DNA of 60,000 nucleotides from Branchiostoma floridae (taxonomy: Eukaryota > Chordata > Leptocardii > Amphioxiformes > Branchiostomatidae): assembly GCF_000003815.2 (NCBI RefSeq), contig NC_049979.1, forward strand, positions 26,271,213 to 26,331,212. Reading direction: 5' to 3'. The notes beneath the pieces were generated by a model. It was not told the origin of the DNA. It made no database searches and saw nothing but the letters and a program-made list of their open reading frames with translations. Position 1 is the stretch's first letter. Each line of letters begins with the position of its first letter. Shown one piece after another: positions 25,560 through 36,863 of this stretch. A program made the translations under genes and the position numbers.

Positions 25560-25763
25560 CGCGGGAGGGTCTGCATGGGGGAATATTTTCTTGTATAGTT
25601 TTTGTAGTTTTAAGTAAAATGAGCGTTTGGATTGACGAAATGTAGAGGGTGTATATCGGTGCAGGTCACAGCACTTTGGGGTGGGAGTGGACTGTACCAT
25701 TGCGTGCGCCCACAGTCTGTATACATTATCTATCAGCTGTAAATTCTTTTCAGTTTTATACAG

Positions 25764-25814
25764 ATGATACTTTAAACCATATATATAAATATATATATAT
25801 ATGTATATATATTT
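25764..25814. repeat. TA-rich microsatellite
   Basis: An ATATATA tract with interruptions. Confidence 0.8.
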
Positions 25815-26132
25815 CTAAATTTGTGTAATCACTGTTTGACGTTACAGGCCTGTTTATAAGCCTGTTGTCTATACAAATCTTAGTACTGCATAACAGTACA
25901 TTCAGATTTTTATGCTAGTTTCGCATTTCAAACATGGCATAATGCTAATCATTTTGCTCTTCTACTCTAGTGATTCTACAAAGTTCTTGTAGAGGAATAT
26001 TTTATGTATGTGGAGGACAAAAAAGGCATACTTACCGTTATTTTACCATGATATTGCAAAAGGATAGATGCATAATTGTATGATTTTTAAAGCATATTTT
26101 TTATTCTTTTATCTTCTTCTTCTTTCGGTTAG

Positions 26133-26532
26133 GCTGCCAACCTCATCTTTTTGAGGATTCTGCAGCCGTAGCAACATGGAGAGGTTCACTGCGCAGACTG
26201 AGGGGGATTAAATTTGTTGCTGAAGATCATCAAGATGAGAGGATGGAGGTGTGCTTCACAAAGCTAAAGCAGGCACAAAAAGACCTCAAAAACTACAAGA
26301 GAAGATGTACACAGGCAGAGCACGAAAATGAACAACTGGAAGAGAGATACGAGTGGCTTACTCAACAGTACTAGTATTAGATCAGCTCCTCACAAATGTA
26401 GAACACTTCCAGAAAGTCATAGCAGAAAAGTCATCTGATGTGTTCGAAATCAGTATAAACCTCGCAGCTGAAAACAAGAGGAATGATGAACTGACAACAA
26501 ATTTCTATTTTGATACCACGTTTATGTCATGA
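26133..26532 (+). pseudogene. Coiled-coil exon with a frameshift, unrecognised
   Basis: A good acceptor (CTTCTTCTTCTTTCGGTTAG) is followed by 80 codons. They begin CQPHLFEDSAAVATWRGSLR and pass into a charged, heptad-like stretch (KLKQAQKDLKNYKRRCTQAE, then NEQLEERYEWLTQQ), ending at TAG 26372-26374. Just across the stop, another frame (VLVLDQLLTNVEHFQKV ... INLAAENKRNDEL) continues in the same style to TGA at 26530-26532. A one-base change near 26365 would join them, so this is either a pseudogene or a sequence error. The family is unknown. It lies antisense within the proposed intron 2 of the TRAIL-like gene. Confidence 0.5.
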
Positions 26533-27119
26533 TCCCTTGTCATTTTTCTGTACTGATTTATAATGATGTAAAGTAGAGATACATGTATCTGTCATTTGTT
26601 TGTTATCATAAGGTAAATTGTTGTTGCAGTTTCTGTACAGATAGCAGTAATTCTTTATTTTTATGTATCACTCAGTGCATAATTGCTGACGTCATTATGT
26701 TCTGTCAAAAGTGTAGGAGAGGTACACCAGTCAAGTTAGAAAGAATTTTAAGAACAATCTAGAGGTAATCATGAAGGACAGGCTTGGTCGCTTTCAGTAG
26801 GCACCTCCAATATTGGCATGCATTGTTTTAATTGTCTTTCTTGAGTACCCTGTAGAAAAAGAAGAGAAATGATGAGGAATGTTTCAAAAGTCAAATGGTA
26901 AGTAGCTTGGTAAAGTTGGTTCAAGAGTTATAAAATGAATGTATACATTTCCATGAAATATATTTATATATATATACCTGTCTACATAGTTATTGTGCCA
27001 TTTATTGAGTTACTTACTCTAAATATCAAGATATACACTTCACAGGTAACTTTTTCATGGAAAATGTGTTCAATTAGACAGAAAACAAGTAAAATCTGAC
27101 CTACATAGATTATGCACTT

Positions 27120-27215
27120 TGGTCGCCAATTATGCATAAATTATGCAAATTAATGAAGATATGCTTGATGCCAACATTCCCACCAAGTTTAAACATCATA
27201 TACCCAACCAGTGTT
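27120..27215. repeat. Dispersed repeat fragment with octamer-like motifs
   Basis: TTATGCATAAATTATGCAAATTAATG resembles the repeat at 31.1-32.4 kb. A second fragment lies at 27640-27790 (GCTATCTACATTCCAAATATC followed by GATCCGTCAACC). Confidence 0.5.
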
Positions 27216-27340
27216 GAGATATTTCAATCCAAGTGACACCACAAATTTCTTTTAATTCTTCCCATTGAAAACAATAGGGCCCTAGTGCCATGCCTGACCC
27301 CATTGGCCCCATTGTTAAGGCCTTTGTTTCTTCATTTTTT

Positions 27341-28195
27341 ATAAGTATTAATGATTTTTGTTGTGGGTCTGTTGTATTTCCTTTCGCCTGGCTGTATGAA
27401 TGACGATTGTATTGCGCGATGAATGTTTGTAGGGTATTGCTGTTAAAAAGCTTAAGAAGGACGGTTCTTGTGACGAGTGACCATAATTGTTTCTCATTGA
27501 TTTTACAAATGAGGTCCTCATTTGCCAATCGGATATATCCTTAGCTTAACAGTAAGCCTAATATTTCTCTCTTTAGTGTGGCTTATAGAGTTACATATGG
27601 CATATTCTTAAGCATTCTAACATGAAAATACAATGTATTTATAAACTGCCCTCATCAATTAGGCAAATAAGCCCCTGATTTTTGTGATTGGCATTTAATT
27701 ATGTAAGGCATGTCTGAAGCTATCTACATTCCAAATATCGTGAAGATCCGTCAACCGATTCTCGAATTATTCCGCTCAAAAGGGATGATGCAACTACATA
27801 TGCCTTTAGTGTAAAATCCTTCGTGACGCCGTGCTTGGTGGACAAGGTAGTTGGTCTATTCTAAAGACCTCTAAACGCTCTAGCATTTATAATTATGGTC
27901 ACTTGTCACAAGAGACCGTCCTTAAATCAGCAATACCCTACAAACATCCATCGCGTAAAACAATCTTCGTTCACACAGCCAGGCGAAAGGAAATGCAAAA
28001 GACCTACAACAAAAGTCATTAATTTGAATGTAAGTTCATCTGTGACGGTAGTTAACATAATGATACGATTTTTAAAACTTTATATCCGTACACAAGAATA
28101 AAGCTCTTACCAACAAGCTTTCGATCAGTCCTCTGATCCTTCTTAAGTCGTATAAAAATCATTAAAAAAGTTTATAAAATCATTAATACTTATCA
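27341..28195. repeat. Long imperfect inverted repeat (foldback)
   Basis: The arm 27341-27489 and the reverse complement of 27890-28022 align over ~140 bp at roughly 80% by eye. Shared blocks include TATTTCCTTTCGCCTGGCTG versus CATTTCCTTTCGCCTGGCTG, and TGTTTGTAGGGTATTGCTG. The outer end (ATAAGTATTAATGATTTT) recurs inverted at 28170-28195, past ~150 bp of inserted sequence. That insert contains CAAGCTTTCGATCAGTCC, of a kind common near Penelope-like element ends. Confidence 0.7.
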
Positions 28196-28500
28196 ACAAT
28201 AAAAGCGCCCGCCATGGCAATAGTTTTTATTGCCACACTTATTGGTACTGTATCCAAAGCTTGCGGTTTTCAAAAGCCATTGGCTATATCTACATGTAGA
28301 TGGCAGATTCGGCTGACACTCACAGTTGAAACGTAAATAAATAACGTAAATAAATACTTAGACAGTTATATTTGTATGTAAATATTACAATATGCTAGGC
28401 TGAATCTGTAAAAAGAACGCCGTCCTTTTTACACGGTCATTATGCAAACAGAATACAACATGATGCGTAAAAATGTATTTTCTTATGCGAAGTTCCCTAC

Positions 28501-30326
28501 CCAACTGGGGATTGTCCAGTGTTGATCCGGTGAGGTGGGCCATAGGCTTGGCCAGGAATATCTGTCCTCCCTCCCCCTGAGTGGTGTGGTACGGTCCCAG
28601 CGGTAGGAAATCCCCCTCTTCTCTTCGTCTAAGAGATTTGACAAAAATAAGAAATTGCAGTTTGACCAAACATAAGGAAGCGCTAACTTACCCATTTTGT
28701 CAACATTTACCGTTATGAATATGTTTATACGGAAGCTATGATGGATAATGGCAGTAAAGAACAGGAAACAAACCGACAAACTTACCCCTCTCGATATATG
28801 TGTTATTCCGCAAGAGCTGTTGGATCACCTATACAACAAACGCACGTTACTAAACGTTAAGTGGCATTGATGATCTGAAGTGTGCAAAAAGGTAAATGTA
28901 GATATATCCTAAAATGTTCAGATATTAGCTACTCCAATGCAGACGATACTTAAAGCCTGCATGATAATATAGTCATCCTTACGTTGTATGTATGGTTATT
29001 TTACTCATGGTTGCTTTGATATGCTTATGACCTTGTTTGGGGCGTCGTGAAACTTTTTTGTACCTATAATGTATTCCACGTGTGCAAGCGACAAAACGTC
29101 TGTGAAAAACCGTGAATTGGACATTACATCTGCTTGGAGATAAGAAACGACTTCACTTCACTGCACAGCACATGGGTAATAGATGTTTGACTGTTTAATA
29201 GACACGTTCCGACATGGTAGCAGATAAACTTTGAACATGAAACTGCGCACTTATAGGCTGCCTGGTGGCGTCTTGTTTGACCTGTGTAACATGAACCGGA
29301 ATTACCCAACAACTTGCACACAATTTTTTCTTCACGCGTTAAATTGAAAGGACAGGTACAGGTATATATCTGAGCGTTGGTTCGCGATTATCAACGTTGG
29401 CTAGGTTCTCTTGTGCCGGGAAAGGGTGTTTGCCGAGGAAGGGAGTTTGCTGTGGAAGGGAGTTTTGCCCCGTTATACTACCTTCCACGGAGAAGCCTGC
29501 CACGGTGGCTAATTGCACAGTTACAAAGGTGGTACATCAAACATATAAACTCGCTGGCGGGCAAACAATAGGCGTGTTTGAACAGTCAACAGGTCGAACG
29601 TGACAAAAGTGAAAGAAGTTCGGTCAGTCCCAGACTATAGTTCTGACTCATTATTATCCCCACAAACCCAGATGATCTAATTACAGTTCCCCTTTGCGTT
29701 AACATGTGTAACGTAAGGATAATGTAAAAGCCGATTAATTGCACATCCCATTTTGCCAGTGCGTCTCGTGCAATTATCCGAATGGTGCAACAAAGCTAAG
29801 TTGTTAAGCTAGACCGCACCACCACCGGATTTGAGGATTTCGTGCAATTAACAGAAGTGTGCGCTTATCCGTTGTGCAATTAACTGGCTTCCACTGTAGT
29901 TCACATCGCGAAAGTGTCTTTGAGCCTCAGCTCTTTATATTTGCACCCTTTCATTCTCTCGGGTATAGAAAAGGCACGGACGACAAACACAGAGCACATT
30001 GCACAGTCTCACGCAACCCTTTCACGCTTGACTACACCTGCGAAAACAACGCCTCCCACCTTTTTGACGTAAGCTATAAACCTGGCGTCTTGGGTTGTCC
30101 TCCCAGTCTGGTCTACCTCGGGTAGCTCGAGCTCCACCCCCCTCCTCTGTGCGCCCTGCAGTTCCCCGTACAACAGTACAGCCATGCACACAAGACCCAC
30201 AAACAGCAGCGCAACAAGTACAGACAATGCAGCCACCGCCCGGGTTAGAGTAGTTACCTGCCTCTGTAGGCGCACGGGCTCGCTTAAGCCGAGGTTAGCG
30301 TACGTTTCTGTCCCCTTCATTATCAT
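28501..30326 (-). CDS. TNFSF10: TRAIL-like TNF ligand, 5' half (exons 1-2)
   Basis: Type II membrane ligand of the TNF superfamily, which trimerises and signals to TNF receptors. Exon 1 is 30326-30082 and exon 2 is 28628-28501. Exon 1 gives a ~29-residue cytoplasmic tail with TETYANL (a Y-x-x-L motif), an uncleaved signal anchor at residues ~30-53 (LSVLVALLFVGLVCMAVLLY) and the start of the stalk. The donor CAG/GTTTAT leaves phase 2, and the exon 2 acceptor (AAATCTCTTAG) supplies the missing base. Exon 2 finishes the stalk and begins the TNF homology domain with FLAKPMAHLTGS, the usual first strand. It ends at TTGG/GTAGGG in phase 1. No further THD exon lies to the left on this strand; the rest appears at 49977-48658 in compatible phase. 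ATG at 30326 is chosen as the first in frame; 30320 is an alternative. Confidence 0.8.
29721..29898. mobile_element. Small MITE in intron 1 of the TRAIL-like gene
   Basis: The ends are imperfect inverted copies: AAGCCGATTAATTGCACA near 29728 and, reversed, AAGCCAGTTAATTGCACA near 29890. GTGCAATTA motifs recur inside. The rest of the intron (28629-30081) shows no exon that I can support. Confidence 0.5.
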
Positions 30327-30560
30327 GTTCAATGCAGTTCTTGTGCCAGTAGAGCAACTGAAGCCAATTGTCAGTAGAAAGGTGGTTCAAGGTAAGGCGC
30401 ACTTTAGGGGGAAGAGGAGAAAGAAACGTAAGCTAACCGACGGTGGCCGGGAAAGTTGCCCACCCGCGGCCCTGTAAGCGCTACAAAAGAACACATTTGC
30501 ACAGACTGTCCACGTCGCCTGGAGCGGCGCTCGCTCGTCCAATCACCAGCTTTGAAAAAG

Positions 30561-30596
30561 GGGGATTCCCCTGACGTCACTTCTACTTTCACTTTC
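30561..30596 (-). promoter_or_regulatory. Composite NF-kB / CRE / IRF-type element
   Basis: Within 36 bp lie GGGGATTCCCC (30561-30571, a full kB consensus), TGACGTCA (30572-30579, a perfect CRE/ATF site) and ACTTTCACTTTC (30585-30596). The last, on the gene strand, is GAAAGTGAAAGT, a tandem IRF/ISRE-type site followed by AGAAGTG. The element is 235 bp upstream of the TRAIL-like ATG, with an inverted CCAAT box between (30539-30543). The sequences are seen directly; the function is inferred from vertebrate promoters. Confidence 0.7.
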
Positions 30597-30619
30597 ATTG
30601 TCCTCGTATAGGACTGTTT

Positions 30620-31060
30620 AGCCACAGTCGACGCTGTAGGACTGATATCAATTAGGATTTTACCATGGTCAATATTGACTAAAGGATGCCCTATAGTGTT
30701 TTTAGATTTGGAGGACGGTATTCGAAATTTTCGGCCTCAGTCGTGTATAACGAAAAAACCTTACCTTCGGAAGCAAATGTGTTATAATATGATAAACTAG
30801 AGTTCCACGAACACATACCTTTGCTAAATAAACCAGGTTTGTTATGTAGAATGATGTCTGTAGACATAAATGTGTTACTCATTATATTTTCTTTTATATG
30901 CCTGGAGTTGGTTCATAACATTTTGCCATTGCTTATACAAATTAGATCCCTATTTACATACTATTTAATTGTATCAAGCATCACTTAAGCTGTCAGCATA
31001 GCAAAAATCATGATGATCCTTTCAATCCCTGCTTGACTTATTATCTTTTAATGTAGGAAA
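30620..31060. other. No gene recognised
   Basis: AT-rich DNA upstream of the TRAIL-like promoter. Nothing was found. Confidence 0.5.
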
Positions 31061-32660
31061 CTAAACCGCCTCCTGCAATTCAAGAAAAGATGTTAGGGGA
31101 CCCAAACATACACCTCTTACTCTCTGCCATCTTTCTCAGTTACATATGTGACAAGTTTGAAAGTCCTATCACGGAATACAGTAGATTTATCTTTCCTCAT
31201 TAATTATGCAAATTAGCTGTTAATTTGCATAACTAGTATCTCATTATGTAAGGTTTTACTTAGGCTATCTACATACCAAAAATTATGATGATCCGTCAAC
31301 ACGTTCATATTTTTTTATTAATTATGCAAATGAGAGCATCATCTGCATAATCAATATGAATTGATATTTCTGTCTTTCTCAGCTACACATGTGACAAGTT
31401 TGAAAGTCCTATAATGCAATGCAGTGGATTTACACAATTTCCTCATTAATTATGCAAATTAACCATCGATTTGCATAATTAGAATTCCATCATGTAAGTC
31501 TTCCCTTTGGCTATCTACATACCAAAAATCATGACGATCCGTCAACGCGTTTATATTTTCTCATTAATTATGCAAATGAGGCCGTAATTTGCATAATTAA
31601 TATGCATTGATATTTCTCTCCTTCTCATCTATATATGTGACAAGTTTGAAAGTCCTATCATGAAATGCAGTGGATTTATAAACTTTCCTCATTAGTTATG
31701 CAAATTAGTTGCTGATTTGCATAATTAGTATTCCATTATGTACATTGTTACTTGGGCTATCTACGAGGGGCGTGCAATAAGTAATGGTTCTGACCCACTT
31801 CCAGTTGTCTGATCTAAATGAAATTTTGTATGTGTAATAATTCATATCTCTATGGGTTATGTTGCAAAAGACAGCTCTGAACTAATTGTGGTTTCTGATT
31901 TACTGGTGTTTGAACTTAGTCAGGTGCGAAATGGACCAGGTGTGAAATGGAACCAGTTGAGTGTCGCGCAGTGATCCGGTTTTTGTATTTGAAAGGACGC
32001 ACACCAAAGAAGACTTTTGATGAAATAAATGAAACTTATGGTGATGATGCCCCATCATATGACCTTGTAAAACGCTGGCATCCTGAATTCAAACGTGGCT
32101 GGAAGTCTGTGGAAACAGCTCCCAGACCTGGTCGTCCCTCTTGTGCCATTGATGAGGCATCAGTTGGAGGACCAACCTGGGGTGTCCTACAAAATCGGTG
32201 TCCAGAGCTGCATCAAACGATGGGAGAAATGCATAACTCTGGGTGATTTCTATGAAGAGAAAGACTAATAACTGTGCCAAGTTTCATTAATCTCCTGCTA
32301 TGGGAAATGGGTCAGGACCATTACTAATTGCACGCCCCTCGTACATACCAAAAATTATGACGATCCATCAACATGTTCTCGAGTTATTCTCGTCCAAAGT
32401 TTGAAAGGAAATCGGCGACTGCAGTTCCAAACAAGCCGCTAGGGGGTCCAAACGTACAGCACTTACTCTCTGCCCCAGGGGCTATCTACCACTCAAAAAT
32501 GATTACCACGGCATGTCCAGAAGACGAGATATCAAAAATTGAGGTTCTGCTGCAGTACCTTAGCAAGCTGCTAGGGGGCCCATTATCGAACTTGACCTTC
32601 GTTTTCCCGACCCCTACCCACCTACCAAATATCATCGGGTTCCATCCAAGGCTTCTTGAG
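31060..32660. repeat. ~245-bp tandem units with paired octamer motifs
   Basis: GTGACAAGTTTGAAAG recurs at 31148, 31391 and 31637 (243 and 246 bp apart). Each unit has ATTATGCAAATTA facing AATTTGCATAATT, and a core GGCTATCTACATACCAAAAAT followed by GATCCGTCAAC. A fourth unit is split by the mariner element at 31764-32341 and then degrades to about 32660. Confidence 0.8.
31764..32341 (+). mobile_element. Internally deleted mariner element
   Basis: A 578-bp element flanked by TA (31762-31763 and 32342-32343). The inverted ends are ~34 bp (CGAGGGGCGTGCAATAAGTA at the left; reversed right end CGAGGGGCGTGCAATTAGTA). ATG at 31947 opens a transposase N-terminus with the paired helix-turn-helix of Mos1/SETMAR-type transposases (AVIRFLYLKGRTPKKTFDEI ... 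LVKRWHPEFKRG ... APRPGRPS). The frame then changes into the C-terminal tail (SCIKRWEKCITLGDFYEE). The DDE/D catalytic core between them is missing, so it cannot transpose by itself. Confidence 0.93.
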
Positions 32661-34180
32661 TTATGCTGTTAACACACACACACACAGACAGACTCACAAG
32701 CCCAAAACATAACCTTAGCCATTCTGGCAAAGGTAACAAAACATCCCATAGCATAGTTCTCTTATTATTACAACCTAATGAATAAGATCAATACGTCGTG
32801 ATCGCCAAGCAAATTTTGCTGTGGCATAAGACAGTATCATTAGCTGGGGAAGGAGTTTAGCCGGAGCCAGAGAAGTTTCATACACCACATCTGTGTGTAC
32901 ATTTTTTGTTGTCTTTTCAGTCACTCTTTTTTTTTTACATTTTGTATGATATACCCAGTATGAAAGCGAAGGTTACACACATCCGTTTTAGGTGAGAACG
33001 CAGCGCGATCGCCATCTACTGGAAAGGGGGTGTTAATATCTGTTGCCGTATATTGTACTATGAACAGATGCTGAGCAATAAAGTTCTTCATATTGAAACA
33101 CAGATATGGAAAGAGAAAACACATCCAATTGGGGTTATAGGACTATTCTGTTCAAATGTCCGTTTTTTTTATTTCACCGTTTTCTTCAGTACACTCTTCC
33201 CTTCATAACGCATGCATGAATGCATTGGTTACTGAACCTTTATGTATACTTTTTGCCCAACTGAAATAGATACTGTTCACAACAAAGACTCGTTTACAAA
33301 AATACACAACTTGTTACGAGTACCGTAGTCTAGCGTGTAGCCTAGGTTCGTCGTCGTCTCGCTTGGAACCACGTAATTGTTATGTACTCGTAACGTACGG
33401 CATTGTGTGGGTTGAGCTATTTTCGGTTTGTCAAACAGCATGAGGAGCATGAATTTGTCAGCGCTTCTCATATTCTTTTTTTCACTTTATACTTGACTAA
33501 ATAAGATCATGAACAGGATATTTCTATTAACATACACAGTATAATCTATGATGTAGTGACTTTATCCTCTACCGTATTGGAGGTAGATGTTTTTCTCTAG
33601 AGGAGTCAGGCTATGCCTTTTTGATTCAATTCCATTCGAGTCTTAGTTTAGCGGTGGTGGTTCTGTGCAAAATACAATGTATTTGTAATTTTCAGGTATT
33701 GCTCTTCTTTGTTTGTATATTCAAGTCGTCTGTATGTTCGGAGTCAAGTTTTTTTTTTCAACCACACTCCAATTAAGTACTACATACGAACACCAGATGC
33801 ACAAATATAACATCTAGCTCAGAATCAATTAGTTCTCACCATGTATACAATAAGTCCAGAAGACTGAATACTTGACTTTGATCAATTCTATTCCCGTTAG
33901 TACTTTATCAGTTGTATACTATAATTGGAATGCTAATCTATTGTCCTTTACAATGACACCACATTTCTTATGATCCTATATCCGTACAGGCCGAACACCT
34001 GATCTAAGGCCTAGGTAAGGCTTAGGCCGCATTTCCAAACCGGCGCCCGGCCAGATTGTTTTAAGAAACCAAAAATTAAAATCATCATCATTTGTCATCC
34101 TCTGGAGTGCAGCAATAGCCTCTACCAGGCTCCGTGGATCGGTAGATCATTATCCTCACGTGCTCTTCTGGCCGGCTAAC
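32661..34180. other. No gene recognised
   Basis: A short (AC)n lies near 32673. A palindromic GGCCTAGGTAAGGCTTAGGCC-like block near 34000 may be the end of a repeat. No exon is supported. Confidence 0.45.
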
Positions 34181-34329
34181 TCCCCTAGCGTAATATAGAC
34201 TCTATTTGTCCAATTTCTGCAGTTAGATCACCGATCCTAGGAGCCTGGAAGAGGCTAGAGCAGCAAGTGAAGTTTGACTTATAGTACTGTCCGTCATTCA
34301 TCACTGCGGGAAGTTCCAGACCATCCAGA

Positions 34330-35165
34330 ACAGACGCCAGAGTGCCTCCCCGTAGTTTCCTCGGCCGCCACCCCGAGGGCCTGCCCTTAGTTTCCTCGGC
34401 CCCCACCCCCGAGTGCCTGCCCGTAGTTTCCTCGGCCCCCACCCCCGCGTGTCTCCCCGTAGTTTCCTCGGCCCCCACCCCCGCGTGCCTGCCCGTAGTT
34501 TCCTCGGCCCCCACCCCCGAGTGCCTCCCCGTAGTTTCCTCGGCCCCCACCCCCGAGTGCCTGCCCGTAGTTTCCTCGGCTCCCACCCCCGGGTGCCTCC
34601 AGGTAGTTTTCGCGGCTCCCACCCCCGAGTGCCTGCCCGTAGTTTCCTCGGCCCCCACCCCCGCGTGTCTCCCCGTAGTTTCCTCGGCCCCCACCCCCCA
34701 GTGCCTGCCCGTAGTTTCCTCCCCCCCCCCACCCCCAGAGTGTCTCCCCGTAGTTTCCTCGGCCCCCACCCCAGAGTGCCTGCCCGTAGTTTCCTCGGCC
34801 CCCACCCCCGCGTGTCTCCCCGTAGTTTCCTCGGCCCCCACCCCCGAGTGCCTGCCCGTAGTTTCCTCGGCCCCCACCCCCGCGTGCCTGCCCGTAGTTT
34901 CCTCGGCCCCCACCCCCGCGTGCCTGCCCGTAGTTTCCTCGGCCCCCACCCCCGCGTGCCTGCCCGTAGTTTCCGCGACCCCCACCCCCGCGTGCCTGCC
35001 CGTAGTTTCCTCGGCCCCAACCCCCGAGTGTCTCCCCGTTGTATCCTCGGCCCCCATCCCGGAGTGCCTGCCTGAAGTTTCCGCGGCCCCCACCCCCGCG
35101 TGTCTCCCAGTAGATTCCTCGGCCTCCGTCCCCTAGTACCTCCCCGTAGTTTCCTCGGCCCCCAC
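34330..35165 (-). repeat. 36-bp coding minisatellite (~22 units)
   Basis: The unit is 36 bp (12 codons), so all frames stay open on both strands and several long overlapping frames result. In the frame joined to the gene's upstream exons each unit reads GGGGRGNYGQAR or a close variant. Units differ at a few positions (GCG/GAG, TGCC/TGTC), and one is C-rich. Confidence 0.95.
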
Positions 35166-36824
35166 CGGCCCCTAGTCCCGGGTTTCCTCGGCTTCCATCT
35201 CCGTCCGTCCCGACGGCCACCTCGTCCCCCTCTCCCGGACCAGAAATCGCCAGGCCCTCGGAAAACTTGATCACTGTCCCTGCAGCCTGATGGGGCGATG
35301 CTGTGCCCGCCAAGGACAACAGGTCACCTATCGACGGGAACAGCTCATCTTGCAGCAGGTTGTTGTAGTTCCAGGGGGAACACAAGGAGCCACCATCGAT
35401 ATCGTCGGCTGAAGGATACAAGTAAACAAAATTCATTCTGTATTAGAATGGACCTATTCAATCTGTTGACCTGGACACGCTATGTTTGTTTTTTTTGGTC
35501 GAAGGCAGCCTTTCATGTAAGAAAGAAGTGATGTATGTTTGGGGCCCCCTAGCAATTTACTATAATGGAACTAGAACTGCAGGGGTATTTTTGTGAAAAT
35601 TTCCCATAACGGAACAAAGGAGCGATGGATTTCCATGATATTTACATGTAGTATACAGGTATTTCTGGCAGAGTTGCACATCTCTCTCTCTCTTTCTCTC
35701 TTTTCGCAACATGGTACAAGTCGTTTGGTAACATTTGAATGTTATTAATTAATTAGAAATCGTATCCCTAACATAATTGCACTCATTTTCCTCTCATAAT
35801 TTTTTTTCGACCGGCCTTCCAACGGTGGTCAGGCCAGCTCGAAAAAAAATCATGAAAGGAAAAGGTCACGATTTTTCCCATCAACCTCTGCTTGGAGAGT
35901 ACCTGTACCGCCCGGCGTATGAAAATCATCGGGCTGTCAAGTCCATGCGGCCCCATGTTCCTCTGCCGCCGGGGTTGTCTTTTGCACCCGACTTGTGATG
36001 TAAGAAAGAAGTGATGTATGTTTGTGTCCCCTAGCATTTCACTATGGACCTGCAGGGGTATTTTTGTCAAAATCTCCCAAAGAGCATAAGGTTCCGGTTC
36101 GGAATTTCAAGTGTCCAGATATCTAAATAGTCCCTAAGAATAAGACGCAAATCAGAGGTTGTCTCCATAGTTTTGGCTCTAGATTTTTCGGCTATCGCTT
36201 TAGAAGTCTATAATCTTTTATACTTCTCTAAATGCTTGTTGTTCGTAGCGTTTTATGGTGTCGGAGATTTGATCGTGCGACGAACACTTCCTGGTATTAG
36301 TGCGCGCGATAGCGGTAAAGCGTTTCGTCGCCTGATTACCCAGATCATGCGTTCTATGTGCGTTTTGGGTGTTTTAGCGCCATCGGAGCTTGCGGAAAAC
36401 GTATCGGATAACTTTTTTTCCTTTTTCCTCAGAATACAGAAGAAGTCTTGACCTTCATTGCCATATCAGTCATTATCCCAGGAAAATTCATTTTTTCCGT
36501 GTAGCGGCCTGTAAAAAATGGCCCCAAATTAGCATTTTTTGGATTAAAAGCATATATTTTTGATGGTTTTTACCAAAAATAACATTTCTACAGAAAATGT
36601 CAAATGAGTCTGTCGGTCAGCGACAACACACCCTTTTCCATCGGAAACATTGAATTATCCGAAAAAACGATGTTTTGAGAAGCGTTAGGGCTTTTCTCAG
36701 AGACAGTCAAATCGGCCGCAAATCCTAAAAAAAACTCCGAACCGGAACCATAACGGAACAAAGGAGCGATGGATTTCCATGACATTTACATGTAGTGTCC
36801 AGGTATTTTGGGCAGAGTTGTACA

Positions 36825-36863
<39 letters not shown>

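Noticed and set aside
28483-28779. Alternative minus frame over TRAIL-like exon 2
   Set aside because: The other frame carries the AKPMAHLTGS strand and the phase that fits both neighbours.
34185-35136. Several 200-300-codon frames on both strands over the 36-bp array
   Set aside because: The period is divisible by three, so every frame without a stop in the unit stays open. Only the minus frame joined in phase to exon 1 was kept.
36173-36451. Frame inside the 662-bp TIR element as a transposase
   Set aside because: There is no DDE motif or helix-turn-helix, and it has no ATG at its start.
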